64,000 nt of DNA from Naasia sp. SYSU D00948 (lineage in GTDB: Bacteria > Actinomycetota > Actinomycetes > Actinomycetales > Microbacteriaceae), in NCBI RefSeq assembly GCF_017916515.1, contig NZ_JAFMTA010000001.1, positions 2,841,127-2,905,126 of the forward strand. Reading direction: 5' to 3'. Positions within the stretch are counted from its first letter, which is position 1; every line of letters begins with the position of its first letter. Shown here piece by piece: positions 17,301 to 23,603 of this stretch. Below the pieces are notes generated by a model. It ran no database searches. It was not told the DNA's origin and saw only the letters and a program-made list of their open reading frames with translations. The position numbers and the translations under genes are program-made.

Positions 17301-17974
17301 AGGGTGACGACGGTGCCGAGACCGTCGCCGAACACCTGGACCTCGACGTGGCGGGCGCGCTGGATGAGGCGCTCCAGGAACACACCGGACGAGGAGAAGC
17401 TGGCGCCTGCGAGCCGCCGGACGTTGTCCCACGCGCCCCGCAGCTCCTCCGCGGTCGCGCACGCCTGCATGCCGATGCCGCCGCCGCCGGCCGTCGCCTT
17501 GAGCATGACCGGGTAGCCGATCTCCTCGGCGGCCGCGAGGGCGTCGTCGACGGTCGGCAGCAGCGAGGTCCCCTCGAGCAGCGGCACGCCGGCGGCCCGG
17601 GCCGCGTCGCGGGCCGTGTGCTTGGTGCCGAACAGCTCGAGCTGCTCGGGCGTGGGACCGACGAACACGATGCCGGCGTCCGCACACGCGCGGGCGAAGT
17701 CGGCGTTCTCGGAGAGGAAGCCGTAGCCGGGGTGGATTGCACCCGCGCCCGTCTCGAGCGCGGCGGCGATGATCTTGTCCGCCCGCAGGTAGCTCTCGGC
17801 GGCGGGCGCCGGGCCGAGATGGACGGCGACGTCGGCGAGGAGGGTGTGGGCGGCTCCGCGGTCGGCGTCGGAGAAGACGGCGACGGTTCGCAGGCCCAGC
17901 TTCTTCGCGGTGCGGATGATGCGGACCGCGATCTCGCCGCGGTTGGCGACGAGCAGGGTGTCGAAGCGGCTCAC
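14360..17974 (-). CDS. Biotin-dependent urea or guanidine carboxylase
   Basis: The 1204-aa protein has the full domain order of urea carboxylase. Biotin carboxylase spans residues 1-450 (LLVANRGEIAVRIIRTAKK, ATP-grasp loop KATAGGGGIGM, EVNTRLQVEHPVTE). Then come the two carboxyltransferase halves related to KipA and KipI (about 470-1090; SGPMDALSFRLGNRALGN, GGFTCPATVTTSDLWKLGQL, then CPWNIEFIRRING). The C-terminal biotinyl domain has Lys1157 in AMKM. ATP and bicarbonate are used to carboxylate urea or guanidine. In loci that also encode two DUF1989 proteins, as here, the substrate has been shown to be guanidine rather than urea. GTG start overlapping the upstream stop (GTGA). Confidence 0.93.
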   Translation of the reverse strand: MSRFDTLLVANRGEIAVRIIRTAKKLGLRTVAVFSDADRGAAHTLLADVAVHLGPAPAAESYLRADKIIAAALETGAGAIHPGYGFLSENADFARACADAGIVFVGPTPEQLELFGTKHTARDAARAAGVPLLEGTSLLPTVDDALAAAEEIGYPVMLKATAGGGGIGMQACATAEELRGAWDNVRRLAGASFSSSGVFLERLIQRARHVEVQVFGDGLGTVVTLGDRDCSLQRRNQKVVEETPSPDLPDAVRQAITDAARRLCESVSYRSAGTVEYIYDPVRQEAAFLEVNTRLQVEHPVTEAVFGVDLVEWMLRLAQGDADVVATPLRQSGAAVEARIYAENPDLGNLPSSGTVTGLALPESARVDTWLEVGAEVSPHYDPMLGKVIVHGEDRAAAWRALADALHATRVDGVATNIGMLRAIAATPEVLAARHSTGTLAHVRDRTPRVEVLRSGMLSSIQDLPGRIGYWPVGIPPSGPMDALSFRLGNRALGNADAAPGIETTMTGIDLRFSVDTRVVVTGAPAPITVGGERGEPWTPITVPAGATLSIGTATAGMRTYVLVEGGLDVPLVLGSASTFDLGEIGGHAGRGLRTGDVVAIRRPNVPHKVHEVPESARPVIPKQWRIAALEGPHAAPEFFTREDMEVFYATDWEVHFNSARTGVRLTGPKPTWARTDGGEAGLHPSNIHDTPYAVGAVDYTGDLPILLGPDGPSLGGFTCPATVTTSDLWKLGQLRPGDTVRFIPVTDEQAIALRAEPGTPLEAGRPPVLDGGILSTVPEREDAPAVTLRRSGDDNVLVEYGDMVLDLAVRMRVHALMEGVQRRIDSGLLPGVIELTPGIRSLQVHFDPDLARVAEVAEVVLDVDAGLPATRDLRVPSRTVHLPLSWDDPSTREAIRRYMAGVRDDAPWCPWNIEFIRRINGLDSVEEVYRTVFDAEYLVLGLGDVYLGAPVATPLDPRHRLVTTKYNPARTWTPQNAVGIGGAYLCIYGMEGPGGYQFVGRTVPVWSTLRQRGSFEPGVPWLLRFFDRIKWYPVEPEELAELRADMAASRHELRIEEGEFAMADYERFLEENAASIEEFRGRQAEAFGAERNAWELAGEFDRAAAASTAAPVADVEVPDGATSVEAPFAANVFRIDVAAGDVVEAGQTLLAVEAMKMEAPVVAPIAGRVARVATELGAEVGPGTVLVVLEEDLDEIEDEEEAA

Positions 17975-18621
17975 GGGGTCTCCTCCGGCGCGGTGATGAT
18001 CATCTCGGCCCGGCTCGGGTTGAAGCCGTTGCACGGGTTGTTGATCTGCGGGCAGTTGGAGACGACGACGAGGGTGTCCCGCTCGGCGCGGAGGCTGACG
18101 CTGAGGCCGGGGGAGGAGATGCCGTCGACGATGCCGAGCGCGCCGTCCGGATCGACCGGCACGTTCATGAACCAGTTGACGTTCGACACCTGGTCGCGCT
18201 TGCCCATGCCGTACTTCGCGAGCTCGGCGAGGAAGTTGTCCGCGCAGGCGTGCTGGGACCAGGTGTGGTGTCCGTAGCGGAGCGTGTTCGACTCCTTGGA
18301 GCAGGCGCCGCCGAGGGTGTCGTGCCGGGCGACGTCCGTGGCGACGACGGTGAGCAGGGCATCGTCCTCGGCCGTGCGCAGCACGGAACCGGTCGTGAGG
18401 AACACCGAGCCCTGAGCCGACAGGGTCGTCTGGGCGCTGTAGGCGTTCGCGGTGTCGTCCGCGTCGTAGGCGAGGAAGTCGACCGCCTGGTTTCCGTCGA
18501 CGTCCACGATCGTGAGGACCTCGCCGGCCTTCAGGATCGCGGACCACGGGCCGCGCGGCGGGATCACCTCGCGGCGCAGCACGCGCCCGGCGGTGCCCGG
18601 GATGGTGTCGGTGGCGGTCAT
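17971..18621 (-). CDS. DUF1989 protein, urea carboxylase-associated type 2 (putative carboxyguanidine deiminase subunit)
   Basis: A 216-aa DUF1989 protein of the set long annotated as urea amidolyase-associated protein 2. Characteristic blocks are RREVIPPRGPWSAILKAGE, QAVDFLAYDADDTANAYSA, VARHDTLGGACSKESNTLRYG with its Cys, and CADNFLAELAKYGM. A NCPQINNPCNGFNPS motif near the C-terminus carries two more Cys. Paired DUF1989 proteins act together as carboxyguanidine deiminase, turning carboxyguanidine to allophanate in the guanidine pathway; that is established for homologous systems and inferred here. ATG at 18621 overlaps the previous stop (ATGA), and the 3' end overlaps the carboxylase (GTGA). 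Confidence 0.87.
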   Translation of the reverse strand: MTATDTIPGTAGRVLRREVIPPRGPWSAILKAGEVLTIVDVDGNQAVDFLAYDADDTANAYSAQTTLSAQGSVFLTTGSVLRTAEDDALLTVVATDVARHDTLGGACSKESNTLRYGHHTWSQHACADNFLAELAKYGMGKRDQVSNVNWFMNVPVDPDGALGIVDGISSPGLSVSLRAERDTLVVVSNCPQINNPCNGFNPSRAEMIITAPEETP

Positions 18622-19472
18622 GCGATCCCCCTCGCGGTCAGGTAGTCGGCGGTGTTGTCGAAGGCGCGGCGCCCCTCGGGCGTCGCGGTCCACAGCGGGT
18701 CCTCGGGCGAGGTCGCCTCGCCGGTCCAGGCGTGCACGTCGACCGGGCCGCAGGTGTACTGCTCGCGCGGGTCGAGCGGATGCGCGGTGTTCGCGAGCAG
18801 GACGACCGTGGGCATCTCGAGTCGGAGCGTGACGGTCGCGCCGGCGCCCGCGGAGCCGAGCCACCGGCCCGATCCGTCCTCGGCGACGCGGACGCCCTGG
18901 AAGAACGAGACGCTCGGGGCGATGTCCCGGCGGCCGAGGCCGTGCTTGGCGCCGGCGAGGACGAACAGCTCACGGCCGGCGGGGGAGGCGCCGTGCGCCG
19001 TCCCGTCGCCGTAGCGGCCCGTGTTGCGGGCGAGCGACGAGGTGCCGAACACGGTGTCGTGGTGGGACGAAGTGTCGTCGACGATGCTCGCGAGCACGCG
19101 GCCTTGGTCGGAGAGGAGCAGCTGGCCGCCGCCGAGGTAGACCTGCCACTGCACCTTGACGGTGTCGGCGACGTTGAGCCGCTCGTGCGTCTCGAGCGCG
19201 TTGTAGAGCAGCACGGAGACGCTGGCGTCTCCGGTGAGGTCGGTGAGCCGCAGGTGCGTGCCCCGCGCGAGGACCTTGTGCGTGTAGTTGCCGCCGGCGA
19301 GTCGCTCGACCCAGACGAGCCGCTCCTGCTCGACGCCGGCCGGCGCGCTGCCCCGCCGCCAGGCCGGAACCGCGGGCTGAGCCTCGACGACCGTGCCCTC
19401 CTGCGCCCGGGCGTGCTCCCGCGCGCCTCGCGTCGTCGCGGTCCCCTCGACCGCGTCCACCTCTATCGACAT
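18618..19472 (-). CDS. DUF1989 protein, urea carboxylase-associated type 1 (putative carboxyguanidine deiminase subunit)
   Basis: The first gene of the operon encodes a 284-aa DUF1989 protein, longer than its downstream partner by an N-terminal extension of about 45 residues. It carries GNYTHKVLARGTHLRLTDL, ASVSVLLYNALETHERLNVAD, SIVDDTSSHHDTVFGTSS and KHGLGRRDIAPSVSFFQGV. The closing CGPVDVHAW contains a Cys comparable to that of the partner. Both probably form one hetero-oligomeric deiminase. GGAGG lies just before the ATG at 19472, and a 7-bp dyad sits 10-32 nt upstream, so transcription of the whole operon is probably controlled here. Confidence 0.87.
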   Translation of the reverse strand: MSIEVDAVEGTATTRGAREHARAQEGTVVEAQPAVPAWRRGSAPAGVEQERLVWVERLAGGNYTHKVLARGTHLRLTDLTGDASVSVLLYNALETHERLNVADTVKVQWQVYLGGGQLLLSDQGRVLASIVDDTSSHHDTVFGTSSLARNTGRYGDGTAHGASPAGRELFVLAGAKHGLGRRDIAPSVSFFQGVRVAEDGSGRWLGSAGAGATVTLRLEMPTVVLLANTAHPLDPREQYTCGPVDVHAWTGEATSPEDPLWTATPEGRRAFDNTADYLTARGIA

Positions 19473-19481
19473 CGCCCCTCC

Positions 19482-19505
19482 GGTTTCTGCTCAACGACAG
19501 AAACG
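19482..19505 (-). promoter_or_regulatory. Candidate TetR operator in front of the guanidine/urea operon
   Basis: GTTTCTG (19483-19489) and CAGAAAC (19498-19504) are exact inverted arms with an 8-nt spacer, ending 10 nt before the first start codon. Read on the minus strand the 24-nt site matches, at 16 of 24 positions, the sequence at 20676-20699 before the symporter (shared frame CGT-N3-TGTCG-N-T-N3-CAGAAA-N-C). The divergent TetR gene is the obvious candidate regulator. Confidence 0.55.
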
Positions 19506-19600
19506 AGTGTGGAAGGACGCTGTGTCGCCGACGTGCCGGGGACGTTTCGGTCGTGTTTCGGTTGCCGCGAGAGCGCCGTGCGGGGGGTCCGCGGCACATG

Positions 19601-19752
19601 CACGCATCCGGAGGAACCTCACGGATCCGGAGGGTGCTCACGGATCCGGAGGGTGCTCACGGATCCGAAGGAAGCTCACGGATCCGGCGGGAGCTCACGG
19701 ATCCGGAGGGAGCCCACGGATCCGGAGGATCGTCACGGATCCGGAGGATCCG
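19601..19752. repeat. Eight tandem 19-bp repeats, direct orientation
   Basis: The units start CACGGATCCGGAG, at 19601 (degenerate), 19620, 19639, 19658, 19677, 19696, 19715 and 19734: an exact 19-bp period with no spacers. Consensus CACGGATCCGGAGGGNGCT. Each unit contains the palindrome CCGGATCCGG or a near copy. The array lies between the TetR gene and the operon it faces. Confidence 0.95.
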
Positions 19753-19799
19753 GCAACACGCCGGCGACCAGCCGCGGCGACTCCGCGTGTCGCCGGTGG

Positions 19800-19912
19800 C
19801 TCCGGATCCGTGCAGCTTCTCCGGATCCGTGCAGCTTCTCCGGATCCGTGCGCTTGCCGGGATCCGTGCAGTCGCTCCGGATCCGTGTCCGTGCAGCCCC
19901 GCCGGATCCGCG
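19800..19912. repeat. Six units of the same repeat in inverted orientation
   Basis: GGATCC cores at 19804, 19823, 19842, 19860, 19879 and 19904 lie in CTCCGGATCCGTGCAGCTT-like units, the reverse complement of the left array. Spacing is 19, 19, 18, 19 and 25 bp; the last interval includes a duplicated TCCGTG. About 50 bp separate the arrays, and that centre itself holds GGCGAC/GTCGCC inverted pieces, so the whole 19601-19912 block is one large palindrome-like structure. Confidence 0.93.
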
Positions 19913-19925
19913 CGAGGCCCTCTGC

Positions 19926-19931
19926 TAGCGT
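19926..19931 (+). promoter_or_regulatory. Candidate -10 box of the TetR gene
   Basis: TAGCGT lies 9 nt before the ATG at 19941. No Shine-Dalgarno sequence intervenes, so the transcript is probably leaderless or nearly so. The last repeat unit occupies the -35 region. Confidence 0.45.
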
Positions 19932-19940
19932 GAGCGCGTC

Positions 19941-20636
19941 ATGCCCCGCCCCACCGGTCGTCCCCGCGCCCAGGGGGAATCGCCCACCGGACTCGGGACG
20001 CGCGAGGACATCCTGCAGGCCGGAGCCCGCCTGTTCTGCGACACCGGCTACGGCAGCACGAGCACCCACGCACTCGCGCGCGAGGCGGGCGTCCGCCAGG
20101 CGACGCTGTACCACTACTTCGCCGGGAAGCACGAGGTGCTCCTCGAGCTGCTGCTCGGCACGGTCGCCCCGTCGCTCGCGACGGCGCGCACCCTGCTGGA
20201 CCGGCCGGAGCCGGCCGCGGCGCGACTCTGGGCGCTCTGCGCATCCGACGTGCGCCTGCTCTCCGGCGGCGACGTGAACGTCGGCTCCCTCTACCTGCTG
20301 CCCGAGCTGGCGGATCCGCGCTTCGCGGAGTTCCACGCACGGCGGGCGGAGCTGCAGGAGACCTACGCGCAGCTGGTGGCGCAGTGCTCGCCGGACCCCG
20401 CCTGGTCGCGCCGCATCGCGCCGCTCGTCCTCGACCTCGTCGAGAGTGTGATCCTGCAGCGCCGCCGGGATGCGGACTGGATCGATGAGGAGTCGGGCCC
20501 GATGATCGCGAACGCAGCGCTGCGGATCGTGGGCCTGGGGGAGCAGGCGGCCGAGGCGGCGGCGGATGCGGGCCGCCGCATCCTCGCCGGTCTTCCCGAG
20601 GACGAGGACGGGCTGAGCGATTTAACACGCTCGTAG
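19941..20636 (+). CDS. TetR/AcrR family transcriptional regulator
   Basis: The 231-aa protein has a TetR DNA-binding domain at residues about 20-68 (REDILQAGARLFCDTGYGST, THALAREAGVRQATLYHYFAGKHEVL). A helical ligand domain follows with an acidic C-terminus. It lies between, and oppositely to, the guanidine/urea operon and directly upstream of the symporter gene on the same strand (102 bp before its GTG). The two candidate operators flank it. The inference is that it represses both when the nitrogen substrate is absent. Start: a non-conserved PRPTGRPRAQG tail precedes the HTH, so a later start cannot be excluded, but the TAGCGT box supports 19941. Confidence 0.92.
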   Translation: MPRPTGRPRAQGESPTGLGTREDILQAGARLFCDTGYGSTSTHALAREAGVRQATLYHYFAGKHEVLLELLLGTVAPSLATARTLLDRPEPAAARLWALCASDVRLLSGGDVNVGSLYLLPELADPRFAEFHARRAELQETYAQLVAQCSPDPAWSRRIAPLVLDLVESVILQRRRDADWIDEESGPMIANAALRIVGLGEQAAEAAADAGRRILAGLPEDEDGLSDLTRS

Positions 20637-20675
20637 CACGAGCGAAAAGCTCCGGGAACGCGACGGGTCGATGTT

Positions 20676-20699
20676 CGTACTTGTCGCTTGACAGAAATC
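20676..20699 (+). promoter_or_regulatory. Second candidate TetR operator, before the symporter
   Basis: The sequence CGTACTTGTCGCTTGACAGA and the next four bases (20676-20699) match the operator-like site before the DUF1989 operon at 16 of 24 positions, including TGTCG and CAGAAA. TTGACA (20688-20693) inside it could be the -35 box of the symporter promoter, which would make binding repressive. No good TANNNT is seen 17 nt further on. Confidence 0.45.
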
Positions 20700-20738
20700 C
20701 CCGGCGGGCACCACTGCCGCCTCGGCCCCGGGAGCATC

Positions 20739-22253
20739 GTGATCATCATCGGAGTGGGACTCACCGTCCTCGCCGTCCTCATCGTCGGCATCCTCGTCGC
20801 CCGAAAGGTCGACGGAGACAGCGCCAACTACCTCGTCGCGGGGCGCCGGCTCGGCGTCCCGCTCGTCGCGGTCTCGCTGACCGCCGCCGCCGTCGACTCG
20901 AACGCGACCGTCGGCAACACCGACCTCACCTCGCAGTTCGGCTTCTGGTCGGGCGCCTCGCTCGCCCTCGGACTCGCGCTGTGCCTGCTGCTGACCGGCA
21001 TCTTCCTCGCCAAGCCGATGAACAGGATGAAGCTGTTCACACTCGCGGACTTCTTCCGCATCCGCTACAACAGGCCGACAGAGGTCGTCGCGTCGCTGAT
21101 CATGATCCTCGCGTTCACGACCCTGCTCGCCGGCAACCTCGTCGCGTGCGGCTTCCTGCTCGAGCGCTTCGCCAACATCCCCTACGAGTGGGGCGTCATC
21201 CTCGCGGTGTCCCTCGTGCTCGCCTACACGATCGCGGGCGGCCTCTTCTCGGACGCGTACACCGCCGTCATCCAGACCGTCATCACCGTCGTCGCGGCGA
21301 TCGCCCTGCTCCTCTGGGTCGCGTTCTCGTTCGGCATCGTGGTCCCCGAGGGCATGGGGCCGTTCGACCTCGGCCAGCTCAGCGACCCCGCGCAGGGCGC
21401 GCCGATCAACTGGGCGACGCTCGTCGCGCTCGGCGTCGGCGACATCGTCGCGATCGACTTCATGCAGCGGATCTTCGGCGCGAAGTCGCCCGAGGTCGCC
21501 CGCCGCGCCTGCTTCATCGGTGCCGCCGGAACCGCCGCGATCGGCACGATCTTCGCGCTCGTGGCCCTGTCCGCGACCGCGGTGCTCGGCATCACCGTCG
21601 AGGAGGGCCCGATCCTCTTCACGCTGCTGGCGGACTACGCGCCGCCGCTGCTCGCGATCCTCGTCCTCTCCGGGATCGTCGCGGCGTCGTTCTCGACCGC
21701 CTCGGGCGCGATCCTCGCGACGTCCGCGGTCGCCGTCCGGAACGTGGTGGGCGTGCGCCGCACGGTCGGCGGGCCGGACCCGCTGCTGCGCTGGACGCGC
21801 CTCGCGATGCTGCCCATCGTGGTCATCGGCTCGTTCCTCGCGATCCGCGTGAGCCAGACGGGCATCCTGCTGACGCTCGCGTTCGACCTCATGCTCGCCT
21901 GCCTCGCGGCGCCGTTCATCCTCGGCGTCTTCTGGAAGCGTCCGGGGGTCACGGCGGCGCTCGGCGCGGCCGCGGCGGGCCTCGTCGTCAGGCTCGTGTT
22001 CCTCGCGCTCACGCCGACCCTCTACGGCGTCGAGAACGACCTGTTCTACATCCCGAACACGCTCGTCGGACCGGAGTTCGACGGATGGGCCACCCTGGTC
22101 GCGGCGGCGGTCGGCTTCGGGACGTACGCCCTCATCGGCGCCCTGCACCGCCGCTCGGATGCGCAGCTGCTGAACGAGCTGGCGGAGCTCGCGGAGCTGG
22201 AGCTCGAGCAGAGCGAGGTCCGCGACGAGCCGGAGCGCGTCCCGGCGGTCTGA
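20739..22253 (+). CDS. Sodium:solute symporter (SSS) family transporter, possibly for guanidine or urea
   Basis: A 504-aa integral membrane protein with about 13 hydrophobic helices and the SSS fold. It has ARKVDGDSANYLVAGRRLG after helix 1, VSLTAAAVDSNATVGNTDL as the unwound sodium-site helix, FADFFRIRY-like TLADFFRIRYNRP, and IVAASFSTASGAILATSAV with the sodium-binding Ser/Thr pair. The C-terminal tail is acidic. SSS members carry sugars, amino acids, urea and other small solutes. The substrate is inferred only from its place behind the TetR regulator and the shared operator. A GTG at 20739 with GGGAGC upstream is preferred over the TTG at 20688, which overlaps the operator and would add 17 non-membrane residues. 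Confidence 0.88.
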   Translation: MIIIGVGLTVLAVLIVGILVARKVDGDSANYLVAGRRLGVPLVAVSLTAAAVDSNATVGNTDLTSQFGFWSGASLALGLALCLLLTGIFLAKPMNRMKLFTLADFFRIRYNRPTEVVASLIMILAFTTLLAGNLVACGFLLERFANIPYEWGVILAVSLVLAYTIAGGLFSDAYTAVIQTVITVVAAIALLLWVAFSFGIVVPEGMGPFDLGQLSDPAQGAPINWATLVALGVGDIVAIDFMQRIFGAKSPEVARRACFIGAAGTAAIGTIFALVALSATAVLGITVEEGPILFTLLADYAPPLLAILVLSGIVAASFSTASGAILATSAVAVRNVVGVRRTVGGPDPLLRWTRLAMLPIVVIGSFLAIRVSQTGILLTLAFDLMLACLAAPFILGVFWKRPGVTAALGAAAAGLVVRLVFLALTPTLYGVENDLFYIPNTLVGPEFDGWATLVAAAVGFGTYALIGALHRRSDAQLLNELAELAELELEQSEVRDEPERVPAV

Positions 22254-22509
22254 TCCGCGCCGACACCGAGGCGGCTGCCGGGCGATGCGTCCGGTGGCCG
22301 CCTCCGTCGTCGTGCCTGCGCGGGCTTGGTGCTCTTTCGTGCCCGCGGACGAGTCGCCGACGGGGGAGCCGCTCGTCGTCGTCAGCAAACGAGGTCTCGC
22401 ACACCGTCGCGATCTAGTCCCTGACGGTCTGTCGCACGCACATCCGAGGCATCAGGGTGCGGCCAGGCGCGTCGACCGCTCGGCCGCACCTTCTGCAAGC
22501 TCCGACGGC

Positions 22510-22600
22510 GGCTAGGACTCCTAGCCGCCCAGGACTCCCATCGCTCGGCTAGCACTCCTAGCCGCGGAGATCGCCCGACTCCCGGCTAGGACTCCTAGCC
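22510..22600. repeat. Three copies of a 17-bp palindrome at a convergent junction
   Basis: GGCTAGGACTCCTAGCC occurs at 22510-22526 and 22584-22600, with a one-base variant (GGCTAGCACTCCTAGCC) at 22547-22563. A partial copy (CAGGACTCCCAT) lies between. The third copy overlaps the stop codon of the NERD gene on the minus strand. The rest of the gap from the symporter stop (22254) to here shows no gene. Confidence 0.9.
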
Positions 22601-23401
22601 GCCGAGCGCGGCCGTGATCCCGGTCAAAGCGAGGTTGCCGAGCAGCATCCCGACGCCGGCCGTGCCGACCGCGAGACCGGCGGCCCAGGCGCCGCGGACG
22701 AGGCGGGCGCGGTCGACCTCGCCGTCCAGCTCGGCGAAGCGCACGCGGGCGTCCGGCACCGGATCGGCGGACTCCGCCCAGACGCCCTCCTTCGACAGAC
22801 GTCGGGCGAGCTCGTCGACGACGTCCTGCTCGAGGACCCTCGGCAGGGATCGCAGCCACCGGACGAGGCGCTCGGCCCGGACGACGGGGACCTTCGGCTC
22901 CTCGCGGACCGTGAGCGATGCGACGCCGACGAGGACGATCACCGGGGTGACGTCGATCCCGAAGGCGCCCGTTCCCGCCATCGTGCCGATGAGGCGGACG
23001 CCTTCGCGCTGCGCCTTCTCGATGTACGCGTGCCGGATGCCGTTGACGAGCAGGGCGTTCCCGGCCGTCCACACCCGCTTGCCGGCGTGGTGCTTCGTGT
23101 TGAGGACGAAGACGCCGGCGGGCCCGATGAGGACGTGGTCGAGATCCGCGGCGTGACCGATCGGCAGCGAGTGGAGCACGCGCCAGCCCTCCGGGAGACG
23201 CTCCAGGAGTTCGCCGACGAGCAGCTCGCCCTTCGCGCCCCGGTACCAGGCGAGGTCCTTCTCGCCGATGGGCGAGCGTCCGAGCATCCGCTCCAGACGA
23301 GTCCGGGGCTGCTGCCGCTCCTGCCGGCGGACGACCTCCTCGATGAGGAGCTGGGCGGGCAGGCCGTGCCGGGTGGCGCTGGTGGAAGTCGCGGTCATCA
23401 T
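22595..23401 (-). CDS. NERD domain (nuclease-related) membrane-associated protein
   Basis: A 268-aa protein with a NERD domain at residues about 50-140: the helix WYRGAKGELLVGELLERL, then WRVLHSLP, then DLDHVLIGPAGVFVLNTKHH, with the Asp and Lys of a PD-(D/E)xK-like core. The C-terminus is hydrophobic (AWAAGLAVGTAGVGMLLGNLALTG), suggesting a membrane hairpin. NERD proteins are suspected DNA-processing enzymes, but the activity of such bacterial members is not established. A second NERD gene at 51468-52364 shares the layout. The start is taken at 23401; the next codon is also ATG and neither has a strong ribosome-binding site. Confidence 0.85.
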   Translation of the reverse strand: MMTATSTSATRHGLPAQLLIEEVVRRQERQQPRTRLERMLGRSPIGEKDLAWYRGAKGELLVGELLERLPEGWRVLHSLPIGHAADLDHVLIGPAGVFVLNTKHHAGKRVWTAGNALLVNGIRHAYIEKAQREGVRLIGTMAGTGAFGIDVTPVIVLVGVASLTVREEPKVPVVRAERLVRWLRSLPRVLEQDVVDELARRLSKEGVWAESADPVPDARVRFAELDGEVDRARLVRGAWAAGLAVGTAGVGMLLGNLALTGITAALGG

Positions 23402-23514
23402 GGGATCGCCCACGCTACTGCCGCCCGGATCAGGGGAAACAGTTCCCAGTTGGGGTGCCCCTCGAATCGGGTACGCGGGCATCGCGCCGGTTCCGCAGAC
23501 GCCGGTCCTCCCCG

Positions 23515-23573
23515 TCGAGATGCCACCTGGTGCTGCCAAACCGCCCGGATGAGCGCACCAGGTGGCACTTCGA
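23515..23573. repeat. Dispersed hairpin element, copy 1
   Basis: TCGAGATGCCACCTGGTGC (23515-23533) pairs with GCACCAGGTGGCACTTCGA (23555-23573), 17 of 19 positions, around a 21-nt loop. Copy 2 at 42333-42389 has the same stem, perfectly paired. This copy sits between two divergent genes, within 31 nt of the helicase start codon. Confidence 0.9.
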
Positions 23574-23603
23574 GCGGCCCTTGGTAGGGGAGACTCGATC
23601 CCG

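Noticed and set aside
19473-19600. A guanidine-I (ykkC) riboswitch in front of the DUF1989 operon
   Set aside because: Only about 100 nt separate the start codon from the repeats, and I found none of the conserved ykkC blocks; a TetR-type dyad is there instead.
19601-19912. The repeat arrays as a CRISPR locus
   Set aside because: Units follow each other at 19 bp with no unique spacers, the second half is inverted, and no cas genes are present.
20688-20738. TTG at 20688 as the start of the symporter
   Set aside because: It lies inside the operator-like site and adds 17 residues not expected before helix 1; the GTG at 20739 has a proper ribosome-binding site.
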